From Pseudoalteromonas piscicida (GTDB lineage Bacteria > Pseudomonadota > Gammaproteobacteria > Enterobacterales > Alteromonadaceae): 64,000 bases of DNA. Of this stretch, positions 1 through 6,967 are shown in pieces (the first letter of the stretch is position 1; each line of letters opens with the position of its first letter). The DNA lies in NCBI RefSeq assembly GCF_000238315.3, contig NZ_CP011924.1, positions 62,001 through 126,000 of the forward strand. The letters are read 5' to 3'. Made by a program: the position numbers and the translations under genes. The notes under the pieces are model-generated. The model was not told the DNA's origin. It was given only the letters and a program-made list of their open reading frames with translations, and made no database searches.

Positions 1-93
1 ACTTTCAGAAGCCGTTGTATCAATAACTGCAGCATGCACAAACATAGGTGCGCTTACTAAAACTGCAAAGAGTGATTTTTGTATAGTGTTCAT
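1..93 (-). CDS. Pilin-like secreted subunit, N-terminus only (cut by window edge)
   Basis: Thirty-one codons run from an ATG at 93 off the left edge. They encode a typical signal peptide (MNTIQKSLFAVLV..., cleavage after VHA) and the first mature residues (AVIDTTASES). The signal peptide and leader closely resemble those of the next pilin gene at 315-815: both begin MNT, have the same hydrophobic length and an Ala-x-Val mature start. Both are preceded by a TACTTTATT...GGGGA leader. I infer a paralogous second pilin at the distal end of the chaperone-usher operon. The body of the protein is outside the window, so its final domain cannot be checked. Confidence 0.6.
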   Translation of the reverse strand, partial: MNTIQKSLFAVLVSAPMFVHAAVIDTTASES

Positions 94-100
94 GGCTTCT

Positions 101-269
101 TCCCCCTCAAATAAAGTACAGCAGTTATGTCTCAATTTGCAAGTGAAATGCCACGGGCTGCGGGATATTTTATCTGTAGATTTGGGGAGAGTAGAACATT
201 ACCTTAGCGCTATAAAGTAATCGCCGGGATGTATAATTACTTGCCCGGTCATTTACTTTATTTGGGGGA
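101..269. repeat. Inverted copies of the pilin leader motif flanking about 135 bp
   Basis: The minus strand at 118-101 reads TACTTTATTTGAGGGGGA, the Shine-Dalgarno leader of the pilin cut by the window edge. The plus strand at 254-269 reads TACTTTATTTGGGGGA, the same motif with a 2-nt gap, in opposite orientation. A related leader lies upstream of the pilin at 315-815. The enclosed stretch is AT-rich and has no gene. It could be a decayed duplication of a pilin leader or inverted repeats of a switch. No recombinase is present in the window. Confidence 0.4.
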
Positions 270-270
270 G

Positions 271-303
271 GGCAACGAGTGCTTTTGTCAAACGCTCGCT
301 GCC
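271..303 (-). other. Hairpin between the two pilin genes
   Basis: On the minus-strand transcript, directly after the stop of the pilin at 315, GGCAGCGAGCG pairs with CACTCGTTGCC across an 11-nt loop, allowing a G-U pair and one mismatch. There is no U-run afterwards. An mRNA-stabilising or processing hairpin that lets the upstream pilin be expressed more than the distal gene is more likely than a full terminator. This is inference from structure only. Confidence 0.35.
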
Positions 304-314
304 TCATTATTTTG

Positions 315-815
315 TTAGTTAGGACTAACCGTTACTGTGATGGTATCAGAGTATGTACCCGCATCGTTTAAGCCATTTGACTGTGGTGTGATCTTTAACG
401 TAGTTGCTTGCGTGTCACCTGCGCTGCCTGTGCCTGCAAGCGTAGTTAGGTGCTTATAAGTACCGCTTTGTAAGTCAACACCTGAAGTGCTGCCGATATC
501 TAGCGTGTAAGCAATTTTGCTGTTTTTGCCGTTACCAGCAACTAAGAAGCCGCCGTTAGCTGAGCTATATTCAGTTATTGCATTTTCACCTGTGTTACAC
601 CACACGTCTAGCGTACCAATTTCTTGAGTTTCTTGAGTAGAATCTAGATTTAAGTTAGTTACGCTGTTTGAGCCACTATCAGTTTTACACATGGCTTCAA
701 TAGTACCTTCAAAGGTGAAACTTGCTTCATTTCCTGTTGTTTCTACTACAGCAGCTGCCGCAGTCATTGACGTGATTGCTGAGGCAACAAATAGTGATTT
801 AAGTAATGTGTTCAT
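315..815 (-). CDS. Pilin-type structural subunit of a chaperone-usher fimbria
   Basis: The 166-residue protein has a signal peptide of about 21 residues (cleavage near AAA-AVVETT) and two cysteines (in EAMCKTD and DVWCNTG) placed as in a pilin disulfide. It ends in DAGTYSDTITVTVSPN. That ending is the usual last strand of spore-coat-U/fimbrial subunits: a Tyr three residues after Ala-Gly, then an alternating Thr/Val strand that fills the chaperone groove. It is the fourth gene of the leftward operon after chaperone, usher and a tip-like subunit, and it has its own 136-nt leader. It is probably the polymerising shaft subunit, exported to the periplasm and assembled at the outer membrane. The spore-coat-U-like ending suggests an archaic-type fimbria, but the clade is not settled. 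Confidence 0.75.
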   Translation of the reverse strand: MNTLLKSLFVASAITSMTAAAAVVETTGNEASFTFEGTIEAMCKTDSGSNSVTNLNLDSTQETQEIGTLDVWCNTGENAITEYSSANGGFLVAGNGKNSKIAYTLDIGSTSGVDLQSGTYKHLTTLAGTGSAGDTQATTLKITPQSNGLNDAGTYSDTITVTVSPN

Positions 816-963
816 GGCGCATCCCCTTGAATAAAGTACTGCTTTATAATCTGTGTTAGGTTGAATACCTAGTTATTTCAAATTAAAAGCAATTGGTGTG
901 CCAATGTTTTTAAGTTTTATTTTTTTTTATTGTTTTGTTTTTTTGTTCTTATAATTCAAGTTA

Positions 964-1827
964 TTATCTTGGGTATACGGTGAGTGATAAATTGTCGCGA
1001 TAGTAGCCTGCAGGCATAAGCTCGGTATTGCCTAGTTGAAATTCAAAGCCAAACCACGAATCTCTGACGCCGGGATAGAAATTATAGCTTCGCGTTAAAC
1101 GTTCCGATGACGATATTTTGACGTTATCGAAACTAATTGCGTAATCAATAAGGGCTCGTTTGTTGGTTTCATGACGCAAGCCGTTATATTCAGAGTCTAG
1201 GACGATATCGTATGAGCTATTACTCAATATTTTTATACCCCAGTAAAAGCGCATATTCGTTTTTAGTTCGCCTAAGTCTATGAGGTAGTGACCATCATCG
1301 CCCGACACTTTACCTTTGCTTGAGTTATCGAGCGAGATGGCGATTTGTGGCTCAGCATAATAGGTCATCTCCAGATATTGCTCTGCGATGACCTTGTTGC
1401 GCCTTACAATAGACACTTTTATCGCACCATAGTAATAACCCGCAGGAAACAAACTGTAGTGCCTTAAGCGCATCCACATTTGTGTAGAGCGGCTAGTTAA
1501 GGCTGCTTTGGCGATACCGTTTTTAACGTTAATACGTTTGTATTGAGAGTCCAGTAGTCTACCGTATTTATCTTCAGTCGGGCCCGAGAAGACAAACGAA
1601 TAATAATACGTATCTTCAACCCAGATTTCATCGGCACAATCTAAAAGCGAATCAGAGACTTGTATTTTTAGCGGTAAATATACAGTTACTCGATTGCCAT
1701 ACTCTTCTTTTATTTCGGCTGAGTTAGAGGTCGCCAAAAAATTGCCATCACATTTGTTGCGCTTGGCTAATGCAAAAGGCGAGATCAAATAGCTGAGTGC
1801 AAGCAGCAAAAATAGTGCGAACTTCAT
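964..1827 (-). CDS. Two-domain fimbrial tip-adhesin-like subunit
   Basis: This 287-residue secreted protein has a signal peptide ending at about residue 21 (SPFALA-KRNKC). Its C-terminal half ends in LMPAGYYRDNLSLTVYPR, a pilin-like final strand similar to that of the shaft pilin. The N-terminal half is unlike the pilin and would be the receptor-binding or lectin part. A protein nearly twice pilin length, encoded between usher and pilin, is the normal place for a two-domain tip adhesin. Its start overlaps the usher stop by four bases (ATGA), implying translational coupling. I did not recognise a specific adhesin family, and the ligand is unknown. Confidence 0.6.
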   Translation of the reverse strand: MKFALFLLLALSYLISPFALAKRNKCDGNFLATSNSAEIKEEYGNRVTVYLPLKIQVSDSLLDCADEIWVEDTYYYSFVFSGPTEDKYGRLLDSQYKRINVKNGIAKAALTSRSTQMWMRLRHYSLFPAGYYYGAIKVSIVRRNKVIAEQYLEMTYYAEPQIAISLDNSSKGKVSGDDGHYLIDLGELKTNMRFYWGIKILSNSSYDIVLDSEYNGLRHETNKRALIDYAISFDNVKISSSERLTRSYNFYPGVRDSWFGFEFQLGNTELMPAGYYRDNLSLTVYPR

Positions 1828-4277
1828 TTGTTTGGATCTCCCTGTAATTGTGCTTGCTCAAGCGTGATGGTGCCAATTTTGATAAATCGTTTTTCGCCAT
1901 CATTCACGGTAAATCGTCCGACGATGTCGTTAATTTCGATTAGGTAGCTACCTGTACTGACTCCTTCTACAACAAATCGACCCACTCGGTTGGTAAAAAA
2001 GGTGCGATTGATGGGAGCGTTGTCACTTGCACTAGATTGCCTTATTACTTGTCCTCTTCCCAGTGCAATAGGTGTGCCTTGTTCGTCGACCACTGTACCT
2101 ATCACGGTATAAGACAGGTCCGAACCTACTTGAATATGGTGCCCTGTATTGGCGCCACCTACTAATTTATAAGTGCCTGGACCCCAATCATAACCCAGAG
2201 GTGCGTTGGGTACATCAATATTAAATTGATAGTTGGTGTAGCCAGCGCCTAAATCAATTAATGCGCCAATGTGTTGCGTTGGTTGGTTTTGTGCACGGCC
2301 AAAGCGGTCAACGTTAACTAATACGTCGTTATTTTTTAATGTTTTATGCTTAGTAACTACAGCAAAAGGAGTGGTAGTGGTGGCACCCATACCAAAGTGA
2401 CCATCAGCAAATCCTATACTTGACGATAAGTTAACACTGGCGGAGCTGTCACTCGTAAATTGCGAGCGAGTGTAATTACTTGCGGTCATATCAGCTCTAA
2501 AAAATGCGTTAGTATGGCTGGCTTTTAGCTGTTCTTGCCTATACCCACTGCCTTTTTCCGCCCGTAATTCATAGCCATAGTCATTGACGTAGTTATTGTT
2601 AGTTTTGGCATAGCTTACGCTGGCGACTTTACTACGGTTGTTATATTGAGCTCTCGTGCGGACGTTGTCTTGGCGGTTGTAATGGTTCCACGTGAAGTTA
2701 AGCACGAATTGATTTTCAGAGACGACACGAGGATCGTCACTGACATTATGGTTATACCCAACTCTTACCCTAGCCCCTTCGTAGCGAAAGTTAAGCTCAG
2801 CAGAGAGGTTTTTAGTGACCAAATCTTCATTATTTACTTGCCGCGTTGCGTTGAGCGTAAAGTCTATGTGGTCGTTGATAATATAGCTGTAGTCAGCAAA
2901 AGCCCTTTTGTTATTGCTGAGCGTGACTTCTTCAAGCCAAGGCGAATTGCTAAAGTCTTCCATGATTTCATAGCCCAAACGTAAGTTGGGCGAGCCATAA
3001 TTACCATGACCAAAAATACTATGCTCGGTTTCTATCGAGAAAGCATTGCCGGAAATATCAGACGTTTTACTTTGCGAGTAACGCAGCGATACATTGCCCA
3101 AAGGGCTACTGAATGTGGTGATTGAGCCAAATACTTGCCCTTGTGGATGGGCCGCGCCATTAACTCCAAGTGAGAGTTTGTCGGTAACGCCATATTCGTA
3201 ACTGCCAGAAAGCAGCGCGTCGTCGTCATAATGATAACGACCATCATCTACTACCGATAAAAAACCAACTGCTAGCGAGTAGTCACTCACTCCTTGAGCT
3301 AATAGCCGAGAGTTATAGTGGCTAGTAAAATGGAAGTGCTGGGTTTCACCGTTGGCATATGTCGCAACAACGTGAATATTATTTATGCCTGAAGTCAACG
3401 GTAAGTCATTGAGGTCATAGCGTCCCGCTTTGAGGCGTACTCTAGAAATCAAAAACTCATTAATAAATATCTCAAGTGTTGCAGGGCGGGGTAACATAAA
3501 CTGTTGGCTGTTACCTGGGGTGATCTTACGTTGGGGTTGTAGCTTTGAATAGGCGCTTGCGACTTTGAAGCCTGCAAGTGGAGCACCCGATAAATGGCCA
3601 TTGTTACTGCTTTGGGTATCGCCTAATGTGAATCGTCTCGGTTTTTCGGGCTGGTCGTAAAATACCGCCGTATCACCACGGTAGACGTGACTTTGCTCGG
3701 TGCTGCCGCTTTCCCAAAAAACCGAACTGTGCATATTTATGCCGTTGCTACCGCCAACATTGGCATTTATAAGCCATTCGAATTGTGAGTGGTAGCTTTG
3801 ATTATTGTCACTACGCTCATGGTTTAGGTTGAGATTATTCAGTAAAGCCCAACGCGCTTCTTGTGTTGGTTGTTCAAAGTATTTCTTTCTGCCATAAGAA
3901 AGCGTGTCTGTAGCCATGGCCGCTTCTGCTAGTGACATGTCTATAGTGAGATCTTGTGCCTTGAGATCAAGCGTAATTCCCTTTGCTTGTAACATATATA
4001 GGGTGACCTCGTGCTCCTCAAGACTTGAGAGCCAATCGAGTACGTCTTTACTTAATACCGATTGTAGGTTTTCCTTTAGCTGCATGGCTGAAACCGATTT
4101 TAAATCGTATCCATCTACAGAGGCAGAAACTTGCCCCACCTCGGCATTATTCAGCCGAACAGGAAAATCCATTGAATAAACTGCCGCCCATGCGGGGGCT
4201 GTCCACATCAGATAAAGTGGAGTAAACCAAAATTGTTTTAAACGAGGCAAGCCCAGGCTTGAGCGCACTGTTAACAT
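1824..4277 (-). CDS. Fimbrial outer-membrane usher
   Basis: This 817-residue protein has an N-terminal signal (…TAPAWA-AVYSM). An N-terminal periplasmic domain is followed by a long region of alternating beta strands with frequent aromatic ends, which is the usher barrel (roughly residues 140-690). It includes the typical RRFTLGDTQSS segment and a plug-like stretch (LPRPATLEIFINEFL...RYDLNDLPLTSGINNI). The C-terminal part has carboxypeptidase-regulatory/CTD-like strands (VVDEQGTPIALGRG...TNRVGRFVVEGV). It forms the channel that takes subunits from the chaperone and secretes the fimbria. It lies 11 bp after the chaperone and overlaps the tip subunit. It is slightly short for classical ushers (about 830-880). 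Confidence 0.88.
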   Translation of the reverse strand: MLTVRSSLGLPRLKQFWFTPLYLMWTAPAWAAVYSMDFPVRLNNAEVGQVSASVDGYDLKSVSAMQLKENLQSVLSKDVLDWLSSLEEHEVTLYMLQAKGITLDLKAQDLTIDMSLAEAAMATDTLSYGRKKYFEQPTQEARWALLNNLNLNHERSDNNQSYHSQFEWLINANVGGSNGINMHSSVFWESGSTEQSHVYRGDTAVFYDQPEKPRRFTLGDTQSSNNGHLSGAPLAGFKVASAYSKLQPQRKITPGNSQQFMLPRPATLEIFINEFLISRVRLKAGRYDLNDLPLTSGINNIHVVATYANGETQHFHFTSHYNSRLLAQGVSDYSLAVGFLSVVDDGRYHYDDDALLSGSYEYGVTDKLSLGVNGAAHPQGQVFGSITTFSSPLGNVSLRYSQSKTSDISGNAFSIETEHSIFGHGNYGSPNLRLGYEIMEDFSNSPWLEEVTLSNNKRAFADYSYIINDHIDFTLNATRQVNNEDLVTKNLSAELNFRYEGARVRVGYNHNVSDDPRVVSENQFVLNFTWNHYNRQDNVRTRAQYNNRSKVASVSYAKTNNNYVNDYGYELRAEKGSGYRQEQLKASHTNAFFRADMTASNYTRSQFTSDSSASVNLSSSIGFADGHFGMGATTTTPFAVVTKHKTLKNNDVLVNVDRFGRAQNQPTQHIGALIDLGAGYTNYQFNIDVPNAPLGYDWGPGTYKLVGGANTGHHIQVGSDLSYTVIGTVVDEQGTPIALGRGQVIRQSSASDNAPINRTFFTNRVGRFVVEGVSTGSYLIEINDIVGRFTVNDGEKRFIKIGTITLEQAQLQGDPNK

Positions 4278-4288
4278 CTAGCTATTTT

Positions 4289-4984
4289 TTACTTAGAAGC
4301 CAGTAGATTGATAAGCTCTACTGTTTTACTCGGCTTGTCATTGAGCAATGGTTGTAAATTTATCACCATAGTGTGATTTGGCATTATAAAACGGCCTGAA
4401 GTAACTGACTGAAACTTCACCCAATCTATGACAGTTGCGCCATCGTGGAAACGGTATTCAAACTGCGATAGGTCTAGTACTCGGTCGCCTTGGTTACTTA
4501 GGGTGAGTGTACAGTCGGTTAGCTCTTCACATTGCAGCGCGCTGTTTATTTGCGATTGAACACCATCCGGACTTACAAACACTAAAGTGGCAAAGTTAAA
4601 TACCATTTTAACGCCAGATGCTTCATCTTCTCCGGGAAGTGGCAGCTGTTTGAAGACAATGCGATAAGACTGTGTTTGTTTGAGTTCGGGCGAGCCTAGG
4701 TATTTTGCTCTGAATACTTGATAGCTTTTTGCCGGTACTTCCACTTGCGGAGGCAGCACAATAAAGTCTTCTTCGGCGCTGATCAGCACTTCTTTTTGGT
4801 GCTCGTCAAAAGTACGTTTAAGTACCTCTATCTCGATGGGTAAAGGATTGTCACTGGGGTTTTGGAGGCGGTAGGTCACGAGTGACTTTTTACCATGTGA
4901 CGAGAGGTCGACAATCATAGGTTGTACTTGGTAAGCCAAAGCCTGAGCTGCTAAACAAAACAGCAATAACAACAATATACGCAT
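4289..4984 (-). CDS. PapD-like periplasmic fimbrial chaperone (intact copy)
   Basis: The 231-residue protein has a signal peptide of about 17 residues (…AAQALA-YQVQ) and two Ig-like domains. The first holds the family pattern: SLVTYRLQNPSDNPLPIEI, a polar turn, then YRIVFKQLPLPGED and an FATLVFV strand. The second ends with HTMVINLQPLLNDKPSKTVELINLL. It would bind pilins by donor-strand complementation and deliver them to the usher encoded 11 bp downstream. The 3' boundary of a perfect tandem duplication falls inside this gene at 4391. This copy keeps the original C-terminus and the usher linkage, so it is probably the functional one. Its leader, 4985-5146, is also present upstream of the damaged copy. 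Confidence 0.82.
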   Translation of the reverse strand: MRILLLLLFCLAAQALAYQVQPMIVDLSSHGKKSLVTYRLQNPSDNPLPIEIEVLKRTFDEHQKEVLISAEEDFIVLPPQVEVPAKSYQVFRAKYLGSPELKQTQSYRIVFKQLPLPGEDEASGVKMVFNFATLVFVSPDGVQSQINSALQCEELTDCTLTLSNQGDRVLDLSQFEYRFHDGATVIDWVKFQSVTSGRFIMPNHTMVINLQPLLNDKPSKTVELINLLASK

Positions 4985-5146
4985 TCAAACTCCAACACTG
5001 AGAAGACCAAAATTTCCGCTACACGATACCCAGACTATTTGGTATTACAAGGGTAACATATACACTTTTTTTAATAATAACCAAATAGTATGGTTGAAAT
5101 TAGAAGAGTGACAGTTTTTCACAAACCCGAATAAATCTACATTGCT

Positions 5147-5455
5147 TCAGTCTTCAGGACCAAGCAAAGTAAAGGTTAAATGTTTACGCATATCTTTTAA
5201 AATCACTCCTTTTTTCAGCATGGCGGCGCTTAAGCGCTTTTGCCATTTAAGGAGTTCTGGCTTTGCGGCTTCCAGTGCCTGTTCGTTCTCAAATTGGAAA
5301 AAGAGTATTAATGAGCCGGGGAACAAGTGATATTCCACATCAAACCAACATTGCACCATGCCGGGAATTTCTGCACGAGCTTGTTCTTCGAGTTTATCTG
5401 CAATGGTCAGTACCAAAGCTTGTTGTTTTTCTTGTACTTTTGAGAGCTTTTTCAT
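5147..5455 (-). CDS. Small conserved-looking cytoplasmic protein, copy A
   Basis: I chose the ATG at 5455 (102 residues, MKKLSKVQEKQQ...). A TTG at 5497 would add 14 residues, but neither start has a good ribosome site. There is no signal peptide and no membrane segment. The N-terminus is an amphipathic helix (KVQEKQQALVLTIADKLEEQA), then a short beta part (FPGSLILFFQFEN), helices, and LKDMRKHLTFTLLG. The layout, helix then FP-x-SL strand then a C-terminal K-H-x-x-F strand, vaguely recalls small proteins often mislabelled as Fis-family regulators, but I cannot name a family. It is duplicated word for word at 6366-6674. Confidence 0.55.
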   Translation of the reverse strand: MKKLSKVQEKQQALVLTIADKLEEQARAEIPGMVQCWFDVEYHLFPGSLILFFQFENEQALEAAKPELLKWQKRLSAAMLKKGVILKDMRKHLTFTLLGPED

Positions 5456-5503
5456 AATGCTATGGATGTAAGAGGCCAAAAGCCTAATTATACTCAAGCT
5501 TAT

Positions 5504-5564
5504 GGGCTATCAACAACTTTGTTGTTGATAGCCCGCTCAGAGTGAATTGCTTTTTCAATTCACT
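5504..5564. terminator. Double hairpin, copy A
   Basis: GGGCTATCAACAA (5504-5516) and its exact complement (5522-5534) form a 13-bp stem with a 5-nt loop. Next to it AGTGAATTG (5541-5549) pairs with CAATTCACT (5556-5564) over a T-rich loop. It lies just upstream of the small gene at 5147 on the minus strand. It is a duplicated copy of 6723-6783, where it follows the peptidase gene, so its original role was probably termination of leftward transcription. Confidence 0.6.
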
Positions 5565-5581
5565 TAGAGTCGTTTTTGGGG

Positions 5582-5609
5582 TTAATACCAGTTGTATTAG
5601 GTAAATGAT
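5582..5609. mobile_element. 28-bp left-end fragment of the MITE at the duplication junction
   Basis: These 28 bases are identical to the left end of the element at 6801-6967 and stop abruptly at the duplication junction. They are not an independent insertion: they were carried in as the end of the duplicated unit. The fragment marks the recombination point exactly. Confidence 0.75.
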
Positions 5610-6365
5610 ACGGCCTGAAGTAACTGACTGAAACTTCACCCAATCTATGACAGTTGCGCCATCGTGGAAACGGTATTCAAACTGCGATAGGTCTAGTACT
5701 CGGTCGCCTTGGTTACTTAGGGTGAGTGTACAGTCGGTTAGCTCTTCACATTGCAGCGCGCTGTTTATTTGCGATTGAACACCATCCGGACTTACAAACA
5801 CTAAAGTGGCAAAGTTAAATACCATTTTAACGCCAGATGCTTCATCTTCTCCGGGAAGTGGCAGCTGTTTGAAGACAATGCGATAAGACTGTGTTTGTTT
5901 GAGTTCGGGCGAGCCTAGGTATTTTGCTCTGAATACTTGATAGCTTTTTGCCGGTACTTCCACTTGCGGAGGCAGCACAATAAAGTCTTCTTCGGCGCTG
6001 ATCAGCACTTCTTTTTGGTGCTCGTCAAAAGTACGTTTAAGTACCTCTATCTCGATGGGTAAAGGATTGTCACTGGGGTTTTGGAGGCGGTAGGTCACGA
6101 GTGACTTTTTACCATGTGACGAGAGGTCGACAATCATAGGTTGTACTTGGTAAGCCAAAGCCTGAGCTGCTAAACAAAACAGCAATAACAACAATATACG
6201 CATTCAAACTCCAACACTGAGAAGACCAAAATTTCCGCTACACGATACCCAGACTATTTGGTATTACAAGGGTAACATATACACTTTTTTTAATAATAAC
6301 CAAATAGTATGGTTGAAATTAGAAGAGTGACAGTTTTTCACAAACCCGAATAAATCTACATTGCT

Positions 6366-6674
6366 TCAGTCTTCAGGACCAAGCAAAGTAAAGGTTAAAT
6401 GTTTACGCATATCTTTTAAAATCACTCCTTTTTTCAGCATGGCGGCGCTTAAGCGCTTTTGCCATTTAAGGAGTTCTGGCTTTGCGGCTTCCAGTGCCTG
6501 TTCGTTCTCAAATTGGAAAAAGAGTATTAATGAGCCGGGGAACAAGTGATATTCCACATCAAACCAACATTGCACCATGCCGGGAATTTCTGCACGAGCT
6601 TGTTCTTCGAGTTTATCTGCAATGGTCAGTACCAAAGCTTGTTGTTTTTCTTGTACTTTTGAGAGCTTTTTCAT
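6366..6674 (-). CDS. Small conserved-looking cytoplasmic protein, copy B
   Basis: This is the second copy of the gene at 5147-5455, identical in every residue, including the alternative TTG start (6716). In the ancestral order it sat between the S33 peptidase and the fimbrial chaperone on the same strand. It could be the first gene of the fimbrial operon or an independent unit; a 163-bp gap separates it from the chaperone-copy ATG. Function unknown. Confidence 0.55.
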   Translation of the reverse strand: MKKLSKVQEKQQALVLTIADKLEEQARAEIPGMVQCWFDVEYHLFPGSLILFFQFENEQALEAAKPELLKWQKRLSAAMLKKGVILKDMRKHLTFTLLGPED

Positions 6675-6722
6675 AATGCTATGGATGTAAGAGGCCAAAA
6701 GCCTAATTATACTCAAGCTTAT

Positions 6723-6783
6723 GGGCTATCAACAACTTTGTTGTTGATAGCCCGCTCAGAGTGAATTGCTTTTTCAATTCACT
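6723..6783. terminator. Double hairpin, copy B
   Basis: This has the same two stems as at 5504-5564. A 13-bp perfect stem (6723-6735 with 6741-6753) is followed by a 9-bp stem (6760-6768 with 6775-6783). The MITE at 6801 separates it from the peptidase gene whose leftward transcript it probably ended before the insertion. Confidence 0.6.
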
Positions 6784-6800
6784 TAGAGTCGTTTTTGGGG

Positions 6801-6967
6801 TTAATACCAGTTGTATTAGGTAAATGATCTATTTTGAAGCGGGGAAATAGCTTTAGTAGCAAGGCAAAAATTTTGCTATTTAGTTGTTCTAAATGAGAAA
6901 TTTTTAACGAAGCTAATATGCTATTTCACCTTTCAAATTGATTGGAGAATTAATTCAATTGGTATAA
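6801..6967. mobile_element. MITE-like miniature inverted-repeat element, about 167 bp
   Basis: The left end begins TTAATACCAGTTGTATTA and the right end, read inverted, begins TTATACCAATTGAATTA, giving imperfect terminal inverted repeats of about 18 bp. The interior is AT-rich, has no reading frame and is partly self-complementary (GCTATTT...AAATAGC motifs). This matches non-autonomous elements common in marine gammaproteobacteria. The right end overlaps the last codons of the peptidase gene, and the left 28 bp are the end of the tandem duplication. Confidence 0.7.

Larger units (their letters stand above)
5484..6203 (-). pseudogene. Chimeric chaperone copy with replaced C-terminus
   Basis: The reading frame is identical to the intact chaperone (4289-4984) from its ATG through residue 198 (…SVTSGR). 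At the duplication junction (5610) it then runs out into MITE and intergenic sequence, adding about 41 unrelated residues (starting IIYLIQLV...). The last strands of the second Ig-like domain are therefore lost. The signal peptide and first domain, which carries most of the subunit-binding surface, are complete. A secreted protein could still be made, but I expect misfolding or degradation. It is not adjacent to the usher; the small gene at 5147 intervenes. Confidence 0.8.
4391..6828. repeat. Perfect direct tandem duplication, 2 x 1219 bp
   Basis: Bases 4391-5609 recur at 5610-6828 with an offset of 1219. I compared the lines and saw no difference. Each unit holds most of the chaperone gene, its leader, a small unknown gene, a double hairpin and the first 28 bp of a MITE. 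The junction at 5609/5610 joins MITE sequence (ending AAATGAT) to the middle of the chaperone gene (ACGGCC). There is no homology at the breakpoints: the flanking bases differ on both sides. Complete identity indicates a very recent event, or an assembly artefact. Confidence 0.92.

Noticed and set aside
2646..2984. Plus-strand frame of 112 codons inside the usher
   Set aside because: Antisense to the well-supported usher gene; no ribosome site and no protein-like pattern.
6366..6674. Calling the small duplicated gene a Fis-family regulator
   Set aside because: The resemblance is only in general layout; no helix-turn-helix of Fis is visible.
4391..6828. Reading the duplication as an insertion-sequence composite
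   Set aside because: No transposase, no terminal inverted repeats on the unit and no target-site duplication; it is a simple tandem repeat.
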